NCBI RefSeq assembly: GCF_002965065.1
Contig: NZ_PTRE01000087.1
Coordinates: 1 to 56,562, forward strand
Reading direction: 5' to 3'
Length of the DNA: 56,562 bases
Origin: Escherichia sp. MOD1-EC7003
Lineage (GTDB): Bacteria > Pseudomonadota > Gammaproteobacteria > Enterobacterales > Enterobacteriaceae
Under the pieces are notes generated by a model, which saw nothing but the letters and a program-made list of their open reading frames with translations, was not told the DNA's origin and made no database searches. How positions within the stretch are numbered: the first letter of the stretch is position 1; each line of letters begins with the position of its first letter. The translations under genes and the position numbers were made by a program. Positions 31,694-42,320 of the stretch are shown piece after piece.

Positions 31694-32521
31694 TTGGAAA
31701 GCCTGTTAACCCTTCCTCTGGCTGGTGAGGCCAGAGTCAGGATTTTACAAATTACCGACACTCACTTGTTTGCGCAAAAGCACGAAGCCCTGTTGGGGGT
31801 AAACACCTGGGAAAGCTACCAGGCGGTGCTGGAGGCGATTCGTCCACACCAGCACGAATTCGATCTGATTGTCGCGACAGGTGATTTAGCGCAGGATCAA
31901 TCTTCTGCGGCCTATCAGCATTTCGCTGAAGGCATCGCAAGTTTTCGTGCGCCCTGCGTCTGGCTGCCGGGCAACCACGATTTCCAGCCTGCGATGTACA
32001 GCGCGTTACAGGATGCGGGTATCTCCCCGGCGAAGCGGGTGTTTATAGGTGAGCAATGGCAAATCCTGTTGCTGGATAGCCAGGTGTTTGGCGTGCCGCA
32101 CGGTGAGCTGAGCGAGTTTCAGCTTGAGTGGCTGGAACGTAAGCTGGCCGATACGCCAGAACGCCATACCTTGCTGCTGTTGCACCATCACCCGCTACCT
32201 GCGGGGTGTAGTTGGCTTGATCAACACAGCCTGCGTAACGCGGGCGAACTGGATAACGTGCTGGTGAAGTTTCCGCACGTCAAATACTTGCTGTGTGGAC
32301 ATATCCATCAGGAGCTGGATCTCGACTGGAATGGTCGCCGCCTGCTGGCAACACCGTCGACCTGTGTACAGTTTAAGCCGCATTGTTCCAACTTTACGCT
32401 GGACACCATTGCGCCCGGTTGGCGTACGCTCGAGTTACATGCAGATGGTACGTTGACCACCGAGGTGCACCGCCTGGTGGATACACGTTTCCAACCTGAT
32501 ACCGCTTCAGAAGGCTACTGA
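31694..32521 (+). CDS. cpdA: 3',5'-cyclic-AMP phosphodiesterase CpdA
   Basis: The 275-residue class III phosphodiesterase hydrolyses cAMP to AMP. Metallophosphoesterase motifs are in order: D-T-H-L-F (residues 22-26), G-D-L-A-Q near 64, G-N-H-D-F near 93, then H-H-H-P near 165 and G-H-I-H near 204. The start is TTG at 31694, with AAGGA upstream; an ATG start would remove conserved residues. It overlaps yqiA by one base. Confidence 0.95.
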   Translation: MESLLTLPLAGEARVRILQITDTHLFAQKHEALLGVNTWESYQAVLEAIRPHQHEFDLIVATGDLAQDQSSAAYQHFAEGIASFRAPCVWLPGNHDFQPAMYSALQDAGISPAKRVFIGEQWQILLLDSQVFGVPHGELSEFQLEWLERKLADTPERHTLLLLHHHPLPAGCSWLDQHSLRNAGELDNVLVKFPHVKYLLCGHIHQELDLDWNGRRLLATPSTCVQFKPHCSNFTLDTIAPGWRTLELHADGTLTTEVHRLVDTRFQPDTASEGY

Positions 32522-33102
32522 TGTCAACGCTTCTTTATTTACACGGTTTCAACAGTTCGCCGCGTTCTGCAAAAGCGAGCTTGTTGAAAAACTGGCTGGT
32601 GGAACATCACCCTGACGTTGAGATGATCATTCCGCAGTTACCGCCGTATCCTTCCGATGCGGCAGAACTGCTGGAATCCCTTGTCCTGGAACATGGAGGC
32701 GATTCGCTGGGTATCGTCGGGTCGTCACTGGGGGGATATTACGCCACCTGGTTGTCGCAATGTTTTATGCTGCCCGCTGTGGTAGTAAACCCGGCGGTGC
32801 GCCCGTTTGAACTGCTGACGGACTATCTCGGTCAGAACGAGAACCCCTACACCGGGCAGCAATATGTGCTAGAGTCACGCCATATTTACGATCTCAAAGT
32901 CATGCAGATTGACCCGCTGGAAGCGCCGGATCTGATCTGGCTGCTGCAACAGACGGGAGATGAAGTGCTGGATTACCGCCAGGCGGTGGCGTACTACGCT
33001 TCCTGCCGCCAGACTGTCATAGAAGGCGGCAACCACGCATTCACGGGCTTCGAAGATTATTTCAACCCGATCGTCGATTTTCTTGGTCTGCACCATCTCT
33101 GA
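32521..33102 (+). CDS. yqiA: Alpha/beta-hydrolase esterase YqiA
   Basis: The 193-residue UPF0227-type esterase has Y-L-H-G-F-N at the oxyanion site and the nucleophile elbow G-S-S-L-G-G near residue 66-71. The late G-N-H-A-F-T supplies the catalytic histidine. It prefers short acyl esters in vitro; the natural substrate is unknown. Its ATG shares a base with the cpdA stop codon, and parE follows after 28 bp. Confidence 0.94.
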   Translation: MSTLLYLHGFNSSPRSAKASLLKNWLVEHHPDVEMIIPQLPPYPSDAAELLESLVLEHGGDSLGIVGSSLGGYYATWLSQCFMLPAVVVNPAVRPFELLTDYLGQNENPYTGQQYVLESRHIYDLKVMQIDPLEAPDLIWLLQQTGDEVLDYRQAVAYYASCRQTVIEGGNHAFTGFEDYFNPIVDFLGLHHL

Positions 33103-33127
33103 CGATTAACTCGAATTGCTAACTTAA

Positions 33128-35023
<1,896 letters not shown>

Positions 35024-35052
35024 CAATCCTCCCGCCAGGAGAATAAAATATA

Positions 35053-35085
35053 GCCCAGTATACAAGTGTATACCGGGCTTTTTTT
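35053..35085 (+). terminator. Terminator after parE
   Basis: GCCCAGTATAC-AAGT-GTATACCGGGC with one mismatch is followed by TTTTTTT. It separates parE from the convergent receptor gene, whose stop codon is at 35088. Confidence 0.85.
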
Positions 35086-35087
35086 GA

Positions 35088-37229
35088 TCAAAATTCCATT
35101 TTCACTGTGAATTGCACTTCACGAGGATCGCCAATCTGGTTGCCCAGATTATTTGTGGCGATGGAAGAGGTGTAATACGTTTTATCAAACAGGTTTTTGA
35201 CGTTTACTTGCAGAGTGACCGGATACTGCAATTTCATTTTGTATGCGGCGAAGGCATCGGCAATGAAATAGCCAGGCAGATAATAGTCAGCCCCATTGGT
35301 TGCCGAACGACGACTTACGCCATGTCCACCACCGCCAAACGTCAGTGTGTTATTGCCTGGCATATTATGAATGTCATAGGTCAGGAATAGCGAACCGGTA
35401 TGACGAGGAACATTCGGCAATGGTTTCCCTGCATAATCAGGATCTTCCAGAACCTTCGCATCGGTATAGCCGTAGCTGGCAATGATATTAATGTTTTCAG
35501 TTAATGCTCCCGCAAGGTCGACTTCTACCCCTCTTGAACGAACGCGACCTGCCGTTTTGGCGATGGTTTCATCACCAATACTTTCGGTATACAACACGTT
35601 ACGTTTATGGATATCAAACAGCGCAATATCTGCGGTGATACCATCAAACAGCTCGAATTTTGCCCCGACTTCGTAAGCATTAGATGATTCCGGTGGAAGA
35701 TCGCCAATGTAGCTGGCAATTGACGACTGCGGCATAAATGTTTGCGAATAATTAGCAAATAAGGATACCGATGGCGTCAGTTTGTAGACCACCCCCAGTT
35801 TGGGAGTCCATTGTTCATCGCGGCTGTCAGTATTGATATTAAAAGGACGGCCTTTACCCGCATATTGCGTGTAATACTGATAGCGGATCCCGGCGACGGC
35901 AATCCAGTTATCGGTCAGATAGAACGCGTCCTGAGCATACGCTGAGTAGCTCTCTTGTTTGATCGTCTGATCACTGTCCGAGGCCGAGACCGTTGTGCAT
36001 TTGCTGGTATTGCCATAAACAGGGTTGTAAATATTGAAATCTTTCGCTTTTTTACAGCGAATCATATCCGTGCGCAGAAGATCATAATATTCATATGACA
36101 CCCCACCCAGAATCTCATTATAGAATCCGGCAATATCAACATTCCCTTGCAGATCCGCACGAGTAGAATGCATACGCTGGGTAGATCCCTGAGTTGCATC
36201 AACACGCCGTGTCAGCGTTCCTGTCGTTGCATCATACGCGGTAACGCGAGCCTGATTATCGCTGTATTTATCCTGGCTGTAGCCGTAATCAAAGCGCGCT
36301 GTCCACTGACTATTGAGATGATATTCTGCGTTGAGTTGCGCCAGATCGGACTGACCATCTGTAATATTAAACGGTTCGTCGAAACGTATTTTTCGATCAA
36401 CGTTTACGGGCTGTTTTGTCGTAAGGTCGAAAATCGTTCCACGATCGAACGGCGTTTTATAGTCCCGATGGGAATAGAGCATGGTTACTGTTGCATTATC
36501 ACCAAACCAGGTGAGTGATGGCGCAATAAATGTACTGCGCTCTTTACCAAAGTTTCGCCAGTAATCTTCATCCTGTACTTCACCGGTAAGTCGATACGCC
36601 AGTTGAGTGCCTTCAATGGGGCCTGTGATATCAAGCTGCCCGGAGCCACCTCCGAAACTGGATGACGTAGCTGAAACAGTACCATGAAATGTTTTTTCCG
36701 GACGCTTGGTCACGACGTTAATCAGTCCACCAGGATCGAGAATGCCATATAGCGTGGAGGCCGGGCCTTTTAGCACTTCCACACGTTCTGTTGCGGCGTT
36801 GAAGCTGCGAGGAAGTACGGTTCGCAGACCATTGGTCATGATGGAGCCATCCCGGTTAGCGCCAAACCCACGACGAACAAAAGCATCCTGAGTCCCGCCT
36901 AATGTGTTGGTCTGTACCACGTTACTGACGTTATAAAGCGCCTCATCCAGCGTCGTCGCATTCTGATTTTCCAATACTTGATCGCTAACCGTATTGACCA
37001 CTTGCGGGATATCCAGCATCGGCATATCGGTTAATGTCGCCGTGGAGGTGCTCAGAGGTTGATAACCATCGGTCGCCTCAGTTGCGGTATTTGCATCTGC
37101 TGTAACAGTAATTGTTTCGCCATCTTTGGTCGTTACAGTATCTGTTGCATGAATCATCGGTGCCGCAAAGAGCAGTGAAAAAAGCGCCCGACCTTTGACT
37201 CCAGAGAATGAAGATGTGAACTTAGCCAT
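35088..37229 (-). CDS. TonB-dependent siderophore receptor (FitA-like)
   Basis: The 713-residue precursor has a signal peptide ending near H-A-T and a TonB-box-like G-E-T-I-T-V-T-A. Then come a plug domain (about 60-170, with E-R-V-E-V-L-K-G-P-A-S and G-G-L-I-N-V-V-T-K-R-P) and a 22-strand barrel ending in the outer-membrane signature K-M-E-F. It belongs to the FhuE/FpvA/FcuA group of ferric-siderophore receptors. It is divergent from an ABC importer operon. I believe this is FitA of the Fit ferric iron system described in extraintestinal E. coli, from memory of gene content. The ligand is unknown. Confidence 0.9.
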   Translation of the reverse strand: MAKFTSSFSGVKGRALFSLLFAAPMIHATDTVTTKDGETITVTADANTATEATDGYQPLSTSTATLTDMPMLDIPQVVNTVSDQVLENQNATTLDEALYNVSNVVQTNTLGGTQDAFVRRGFGANRDGSIMTNGLRTVLPRSFNAATERVEVLKGPASTLYGILDPGGLINVVTKRPEKTFHGTVSATSSSFGGGSGQLDITGPIEGTQLAYRLTGEVQDEDYWRNFGKERSTFIAPSLTWFGDNATVTMLYSHRDYKTPFDRGTIFDLTTKQPVNVDRKIRFDEPFNITDGQSDLAQLNAEYHLNSQWTARFDYGYSQDKYSDNQARVTAYDATTGTLTRRVDATQGSTQRMHSTRADLQGNVDIAGFYNEILGGVSYEYYDLLRTDMIRCKKAKDFNIYNPVYGNTSKCTTVSASDSDQTIKQESYSAYAQDAFYLTDNWIAVAGIRYQYYTQYAGKGRPFNINTDSRDEQWTPKLGVVYKLTPSVSLFANYSQTFMPQSSIASYIGDLPPESSNAYEVGAKFELFDGITADIALFDIHKRNVLYTESIGDETIAKTAGRVRSRGVEVDLAGALTENINIIASYGYTDAKVLEDPDYAGKPLPNVPRHTGSLFLTYDIHNMPGNNTLTFGGGGHGVSRRSATNGADYYLPGYFIADAFAAYKMKLQYPVTLQVNVKNLFDKTYYTSSIATNNLGNQIGDPREVQFTVKMEF

Positions 37230-37248
37230 TTAGTCTATTACCCCAAAA

Positions 37249-37268
37249 ACTCACGGATTGTCGTGAGT
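37249..37268. promoter_or_regulatory. Perfect inverted repeat in the receptor leader
   Basis: ACTCACG-GATTGT-CGTGAGT, a 7-bp perfect repeat with a six-base loop, lies 20 bp before the receptor start codon. It could be an operator or an mRNA hairpin near the ribosome-binding site. Confidence 0.45.
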
Positions 37269-37329
37269 GAAAATTGTTTCTTGTTGCTTAAGCACTATCC
37301 GTTTGTTATTTCGCCACCGGATATGTAAT

Positions 37330-37344
37330 TGAGAATCATTCAAT
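37330..37344. promoter_or_regulatory. Fur-like site upstream of the receptor gene
   Basis: TGAGAATCATT matches the first eleven positions of the Fur 7-1-7 consensus TGANAATNATTNTCA; the last three positions do not match. It overlaps the proposed -10 of the receptor promoter, where Fur would repress in iron-rich conditions. A weaker match, GAGAATGAG, lies at 37552-37560 near the other promoter. Confidence 0.6.
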
Positions 37345-37366
37345 CATGTGATGATGTAGTAGTAAA
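37338..37366 (-). promoter_or_regulatory. Proposed receptor promoter with repeated block
   Basis: On the minus strand TTTACT (37361-37366) and TTGAAT (37338-37343) are 17 bases apart. The -35 is the first part of TTTACTACTACAT (37354-37366), which recurs with one change at the -35 of the divergent operon. The promoter is inferred. Confidence 0.45.
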
Positions 37367-37515
37367 TGAGAAATAACAAAAAAATGCTACATGTGTTTTT
37401 ATGAGAGGTTAATGCAACCTGATTGTTGTTAACCTATTAATATTCAATGTTTTTATTTTTATTCTTAATGACACCTTGCCTGCTATTTTCCTTTTTTTGT
37501 GTGGCTTTTAACTTC

Positions 37516-37544
37516 TTGACTACTACATTTTGTGGCGTCAAACT
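37516..37544 (+). promoter_or_regulatory. Proposed promoter of the siderophore ABC operon
   Basis: TTGACT (37516-37521) begins the block TTGACTACTACAT (37516-37528); a weak -10 candidate, CAAACT, follows after 17 bases at 37539-37544. The block is the same as in the receptor promoter, in inverted orientation. The -10 match is poor, which would suit an activated promoter. Confidence 0.4.
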
Positions 37545-37598
37545 CTCAAAAGAGAATGAGTTTTATTTTTGTTTTTCTTTGATTAAGTTGGCGTACAC

Positions 37599-38408
37599 GT
37601 GGCACATAACGCAAAAGGGCAGGGGCTGATCCTCGACAATGTTTCTGCCGGGTATCACAAGAAAATCATTGTTGATGGTGTTTCTTTCTCTGTTCCCACA
37701 GAAAAAATGACCGTTCTGGTTGGGGCAAACGGCTGTGGAAAGTCGACGTTGCTCAGCACCATTGCACGTATCTTACAACCCATGGGTGGCTCAATATTGC
37801 TGGATGGTAAAGCGATTCACGAGCAACCAACGAAAGCATTATCCCGCAGACTTGGGATCTTGCCGCAATCGCCATTATTGCCGGAGGGCTTAACCGTTTA
37901 TGAACTGGTATCGCGTGGGCGTTTTCCCTGGCAAAATTTCATACGCCAATGGAGCGACTCCGACGAGCAGGCGGTAGAAGAGGCTCTGAAATTAACCGGT
38001 ACGCAGGAGTTTGCACATTTACCGGTTGAAAAACTCTCTGGTGGGCAGCGCCAGCGATGCTGGATTGCGATGGTGTTGGCGCAAAAGACGCCTTACATCC
38101 TGCTGGATGAACCCACAACCTGGCTTGATTTACGTTATCAAGTTGAAATTCTTGAGTTATTACATGATTTAACGCGTCATCACGGACGTACAGTTGTCGT
38201 GGTGTTGCATGATCTGAATTTTGCCGTGAATTATGGTGATACGTTGATATTTTTACGCCAGGGGAAAGTGGTGCGTGTGTTGAATGAGGGGGAGCATTGC
38301 ACACCTGAGCTGGTAAAAGCTGTCTTTGACGTTGATGTTCACGCATCAATAAATCCTCTGACGGGAAAACCGTTCTTCATGCCGTTTCGTGGTGTAGAAA
38401 AAGTATGA
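37599..38408 (+). CDS. Siderophore ABC importer, ATP-binding subunit
   Basis: This 269-residue ATPase of the FepC/FhuC type has Walker A G-A-N-G-C-G-K-S-T near residue 44-52, the signature L-S-G-G-Q-R-Q-R-C near 145, and Walker B I-L-L-D-E-P-T-T-W-L-D-L near 166-177. The start is GTG at 37599 with only weak ribosome-binding sequence. It leads a five-gene run in which each junction is an overlap or a gap of about 10 bp. It powers uptake through the two permeases that follow. Probably the Fit system ATPase; the letter is not certain. Confidence 0.92.
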   Translation: MAHNAKGQGLILDNVSAGYHKKIIVDGVSFSVPTEKMTVLVGANGCGKSTLLSTIARILQPMGGSILLDGKAIHEQPTKALSRRLGILPQSPLLPEGLTVYELVSRGRFPWQNFIRQWSDSDEQAVEEALKLTGTQEFAHLPVEKLSGGQRQRCWIAMVLAQKTPYILLDEPTTWLDLRYQVEILELLHDLTRHHGRTVVVVLHDLNFAVNYGDTLIFLRQGKVVRVLNEGEHCTPELVKAVFDVDVHASINPLTGKPFFMPFRGVEKV

Positions 38409-39388
38409 TACGCACGGGACTGGTTACTGTCATTTTCCTCGCCTTACTGCTGGTGGGATGCGTGGTATATCCTGGGATTGGTGCCCGATTTATTGCACCA
38501 CAAACTGTGTTGCAGGCATTTCTTCATTTTGAACCGCAAAACTTCGATCACAACGTAATTGTAAGACTCCGTTTGCCGCGTTTAGCGGCTGCATTGCTTA
38601 CCGGTGCTTCTCTTGGCGTTGCTGGTGCTTTGTTGCAGGCAGTCATTCGTAACCCATTGGGGGAGCCACATATTTTAGGCTTAAATGCCGGAGCCGCCCT
38701 GGCCGTCGTTGCCGCCAGCGCACTTGGGCTGGCGTTTCCTGTTGGGCGCCCACTGTTGGCATCTGCGGGGGGCGCGTTATTGTTTCTGATGATATTGCTG
38801 CTTTCCTCCGCAGGGCGTTCAGGGTTAACGCCAATGAAAGTTACTTTATGCGGCGTGGCGCTATCGGCGTTTGTTTCCTCAGTAACAGCAGCAATCCTGA
38901 TTCTTGACGAACAAACACTGCTGGCGATGCGGACATGGTTAGCGGGTGATTTAGCGGGGCAGGATTGGGCGACGCTTGGTACGTCTGCCTGGTTTTCTCT
39001 GGGGGGATTTGTATTAGCCCTTTACCTTGCCTCCTCTCTTAACATGCTGGCGCTGGGCGATCGCATGGCGCTGGGGCTGGGCGTCTCGGTACTACGTACG
39101 CGGACATTCACTTTGATCGCGATCGCGTTGCTCTGCGGTGCTGCCGTATCGATTGCTGGCCCCATTGGCTTTGTCGGCCTGCTAGTGCCGCAGATGGTCC
39201 GGCGCCTGGTATCTGCGGATCTGCGTGTCCTTCTCCCTCTTTCGGCTTGTGTCGGCGCTCTCTTGTTATTACTGGCAGATATTATCGCCCGGACGCTTTT
39301 CACCCCCTATGAGCTGGCGACTGGTGTCATGACAGCGTTAGTTGGTGCGCCCGTTTTTGTCATTATGGCGACGAGGATGTTCAAATGA
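38405..39388 (+). CDS. Siderophore ABC importer, FecCD permease 1
   Basis: A 327-residue FecCD-family permease with about nine or ten hydrophobic helices. The family motif G-A-S-L-G-V-A-G-A-L-L-Q followed by R-N-P-L-G-E-P-H-I-L-G is at about residues 62-88. The coupling region G-F-V-G-L-L-V-P-Q-M-V-R-R is near 255-267. It overlaps the ATPase gene by four bases (ATGA) and the next permease likewise. The N-terminal A-L-L-L-V-G-C resembles a lipobox but is simply the first helix of a permease. Confidence 0.92.
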   Translation: MIRTGLVTVIFLALLLVGCVVYPGIGARFIAPQTVLQAFLHFEPQNFDHNVIVRLRLPRLAAALLTGASLGVAGALLQAVIRNPLGEPHILGLNAGAALAVVAASALGLAFPVGRPLLASAGGALLFLMILLLSSAGRSGLTPMKVTLCGVALSAFVSSVTAAILILDEQTLLAMRTWLAGDLAGQDWATLGTSAWFSLGGFVLALYLASSLNMLALGDRMALGLGVSVLRTRTFTLIAIALLCGAAVSIAGPIGFVGLLVPQMVRRLVSADLRVLLPLSACVGALLLLLADIIARTLFTPYELATGVMTALVGAPVFVIMATRMFK

Positions 39389-40434
39389 GTCTGATAATGA
39401 ACGTCGGGCTACGCCCACTACGTGTTGGTAAGTTTTCGACACGGGTACGTCCTAAAAATCTGGTGTTGCTTGGCATGCTGTTTCTGCTTGCAGTTGGAAT
39501 ACTGATATTCGGTCTGATGCATGGCTCTTTCTCCATCCCGGCATCGGAAGTCGGGCGAGCGTTGTTTGCTCCAGAAAACGTAAGCACAGACGCACGTTAT
39601 ATTGTGCAGGATATTCGCTTGCCGAGAGTCATCATGGCATTGCTATGTGGGGCCATGTTAGGTATGGCAGGGGCCGCAATGCAATCCATTGCGCGTAACG
39701 GCCTTGCTGATCCCGGTTTAATCGGCGTCAAAGAAGGATGTAGCGTGGCTGTGCTGTGGCTGATTTTCCAGTTTCCAATGCTGGGAATGTTCTGGCGCCC
39801 AGTGGCTGGTCTTGCTGGTGGCTTGTTGGTAGCTTTAATCGTGATTTTTTGTGCGCGCGATATTTCCCGTCCGCGATTTGTTCTGATTGGCATTGGTGTT
39901 TCCTGGTTTTTCGCCGCCGGTATTGGTGTATTTATGACCACAGCAGATGTTCGTGATGTACAAACTGCATTGATGTGGTTATCAGGAAGCCTTCATGCAG
40001 CTAACTGGATGTTGGTCGGTATTTCAGCCTGTTGGATGTTGCCAGCCGCTCTTTTATTGCTGTTCACCGCCCGGACGGCAGATATTGCTTTGCTTGGTCA
40101 TCAGGTTGCCACCGGGTTAGGCGTGAATAGTTCTCGTCTGGCGTTTTTGCGTGTAGCCGCACCAATAATCCTGACTGCCGTCTGCGTTTCGTGTGTTGGT
40201 AACATCGGTTTTGTTGGATTGATAGCCCCCCATATATCACGTTTCATTCTACGTGGCGGGCAGACGACATTACTGCTGGGGAGCGCCGTATCGGGGGCGT
40301 TGTTAGTTATCCTGGCAGATAGCATGGGGCGTTTGGCTTTTTTGCCTTTGCAACTGCCAGCCGGAATCATTATCTCACTGATTGGTGGACCCTTTTTTTT
40401 ACTACTGCTCTGGCAGCGCAGGAACAGTTTTTAA
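39385..40434 (+). CDS. Siderophore ABC importer, FecCD permease 2
   Basis: A 349-residue FecCD-type permease that would pair with permease 1. The family motif G-A-M-L-G-M-A-G-A-A-M-Q and R-N-G-L-A-D-P-G-L-I-G-V is near residues 86-115. The cytoplasmic coupling motif G-F-V-G-L-I-A-P-H-I-S-R is near 275. About ten hydrophobic helices. The N-terminal ~25 residues are basic and may precede the first helix. It overlaps permease 1 by four bases. Confidence 0.92.
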   Translation: MSLIMNVGLRPLRVGKFSTRVRPKNLVLLGMLFLLAVGILIFGLMHGSFSIPASEVGRALFAPENVSTDARYIVQDIRLPRVIMALLCGAMLGMAGAAMQSIARNGLADPGLIGVKEGCSVAVLWLIFQFPMLGMFWRPVAGLAGGLLVALIVIFCARDISRPRFVLIGIGVSWFFAAGIGVFMTTADVRDVQTALMWLSGSLHAANWMLVGISACWMLPAALLLLFTARTADIALLGHQVATGLGVNSSRLAFLRVAAPIILTAVCVSCVGNIGFVGLIAPHISRFILRGGQTTLLLGSAVSGALLVILADSMGRLAFLPLQLPAGIIISLIGGPFFLLLLWQRRNSF

Positions 40435-40444
40435 CGGGAGTTAT

Positions 40445-41392
40445 ATGCGTTTATTTTTTTCTCTGCTGATACTGTTGTCATTTTTTGCACGTGCAACAGA
40501 ACCTGTTCAGGTCTTTACTGATGATTTGGGGCGCAAAGTCACTGTTCCTGCACACCCAAAGAGAATTGTCTCTTTACACGATCTTGATATCACTATTCCT
40601 CTGATTGAGCTCGGTGTACCTCCTGTTGCCAGCCACGGGCGAACGCGGCCTGACGGTAGTCATTTCATTCGATCAGGCGTGTTACTGACAGGTGTCGACT
40701 TCGATAATTCATCGATCACCTTTATTGGCACAGCGGATATTGATATTGAAGCGATTGTGGCGGCAAAGCCTGACCTGATCATCACAGAACCGACCCGTAA
40801 TACGCCCATTGAACAATTGGAAAAAATTGCGCCCACGGTGAGCATTGATCATCTCAAAGGGGGGGCACCAGAAATTTACCGCAAGCTGGCAGAACTTACA
40901 GGAACGCAGTCGCGGCTGGAGATACTTAAACGCCGCTATCGGGCACAAATCAATGCGCTAAAGGCGACGCTGGACAGCCAAAAAATAACGGTATCGGTGA
41001 TTCAGGCAAATCAGGGAAAAATTAATGTGATGCATAGTTATCATTCGCTGGGGCGTGTATTACGCGATGCAGGATTTCGCTTCCCGCCGCTGATTGAGAG
41101 CATTCCTGAAGGTGGGCGAATGGATGTGAGCGCGGAGCGTTTACCTGAACTGGATGCCGATTTTGTTTTTGCAACCTGGCGCGGTGACACCGGTGGCAAA
41201 CCTCAGGATGAGCTGGCAGCAATGGAAAAAGTCATGCCGGGATGGTGTCAGTTTCTGACGGCCTGCCGCTCCGGGCGCTATGTGCTGATTTCTCGTGAAG
41301 AGGCGATTTCTAACTCCTTTGCATCTCTGGGGCTGATGGCTGCGCAGATACAATCACAAATTGCGGGACGACCTCTACCGGAGGCTAAATGA
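40445..41392 (+). CDS. Periplasmic siderophore-binding protein (BtuF/FepB type)
   Basis: The 315-residue protein has a signal peptide (M-R-L-F-F-S-L-L-I-L-L-S-F-F-A-R-A) and a two-lobed TroA-like fold. The first lobe contains V-T-V-P-A-H-P-K-R-I-V-S-L and D-I-D-I-E-A-I-V-A-A-K-P-D-L-I-I, typical of helical-backbone binding proteins for ferric siderophores. The ATG at 40445 has GGGAG about five bases upstream and starts 10 bp after the permease stop. It overlaps the regulator gene by four bases. Confidence 0.92.
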   Translation: MRLFFSLLILLSFFARATEPVQVFTDDLGRKVTVPAHPKRIVSLHDLDITIPLIELGVPPVASHGRTRPDGSHFIRSGVLLTGVDFDNSSITFIGTADIDIEAIVAAKPDLIITEPTRNTPIEQLEKIAPTVSIDHLKGGAPEIYRKLAELTGTQSRLEILKRRYRAQINALKATLDSQKITVSVIQANQGKINVMHSYHSLGRVLRDAGFRFPPLIESIPEGGRMDVSAERLPELDADFVFATWRGDTGGKPQDELAAMEKVMPGWCQFLTACRSGRYVLISREEAISNSFASLGLMAAQIQSQIAGRPLPEAK

Positions 41393-42276
41393 TTCAGAAA
41401 GACAAAACGCGGGTTGATATTTTTGGTGAGCGTTTTCGCACTCGCGCGAGTCAGTTAACGCCAGGGCTAAGAGCCGTCGCCAGCTACATTAATGAGCATC
41501 GTGAAGTGGTACTCGAGCAAACAGCGATGGAAATTGCCGCCACGTTGAACACTTCCGATGCCACAGTGATTCGGGCTATACAAGCCCTGGGGTTTACGGG
41601 ACTGCGAGATCTGAAGCGCACTCTGGAACAATGGCTGGGGCCTGCCCTTAGCTCCAGCGAAAAGATGTCTACGACGGTGAGTAACTTGACGAATGATGTT
41701 AACACCGCAATCGACTTTGTTCTTGAAGGGCATTTGTATACCTGTAATGTCCTGTCAGAGCCTGAAAACCGCCACGCGCTTGCACAAGCGGTAGCCATGC
41801 TGGTGCAGGCGCGGCAAGTTGTTATTTTTGGCATTGGCGCTTCGGGTATACTGGCAGACTATACTGCGCGGTTATTTAACCGTATTGGCTTACCCGCCAC
41901 GGCACTAAACCGTACTGGTATTGGTCTTGCCGAGCAGTTGATCGCGCTTCAACGTGGTGATGTATTGATCATGATGGCGCAAAAATCCGCACACCGGGAA
42001 GGACTGACAACGCTGCGAGAGGCAAGACGACTGGGGATCCCTGTTATTTTGCTGACAAACGCTCTGGATTCGCGTTTTAGCAAGGACGCCAGTATCGTGA
42101 TTCATGTTCCGCGCGGCGATGAAAAGGGGAAAACGCCGCTACATGGTACAGTATTGTTGTGCCTGGAAATGATTGTCTGGTCGGTGGCTTCCGCAGTGCC
42201 GCAGCGTGCGGTTAAAACCATTAAGCGAATTAACGATTTCCATCGGGGTCTGAAAACGGGAAGAAAGAATGGCTAA
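41389..42276 (+). CDS. RpiR/MurR-family transcriptional regulator of the siderophore locus
   Basis: The 295-residue protein has an RpiR-type helix-turn-helix domain at about residues 15-90 (E-I-A-A-T-L-N-T-S-D-A-T-V-I-R-A-I-Q-A-L-G-F) and a SIS domain at about 130-265 (F-G-I-G-A-S-G-I-L-A-D-Y). SIS domains in this family usually bind phosphosugars. It is translationally coupled to the binding-protein gene through ATGA. It probably controls this locus; the signal is unknown. It may be the regulator called FitR. Confidence 0.9.
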   Translation: MIQKDKTRVDIFGERFRTRASQLTPGLRAVASYINEHREVVLEQTAMEIAATLNTSDATVIRAIQALGFTGLRDLKRTLEQWLGPALSSSEKMSTTVSNLTNDVNTAIDFVLEGHLYTCNVLSEPENRHALAQAVAMLVQARQVVIFGIGASGILADYTARLFNRIGLPATALNRTGIGLAEQLIALQRGDVLIMMAQKSAHREGLTTLREARRLGIPVILLTNALDSRFSKDASIVIHVPRGDEKGKTPLHGTVLLCLEMIVWSVASAVPQRAVKTIKRINDFHRGLKTGRKNG

Positions 42277-42284
42277 TCTGACCT

Positions 42285-42311
42285 GAGACCGGTAGCAGCA
42301 CCGGCCTCTTT
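42285..42311 (+). terminator. Terminator of the siderophore operon
   Basis: GAGACCGGT-AGCAGC-ACCGGCCTC with one mismatch is followed by TTTT. It closes the operon before the convergent ygiN. Confidence 0.75.
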
Positions 42312-42320
42312 TCAGAAATG

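Noticed and set aside
37447..37629. 60-codon hydrophobic frame in the siderophore promoter region
   Set aside because: It overlaps the start of the ATPase gene, has no ribosome-binding site and arises from T-rich promoter sequence.
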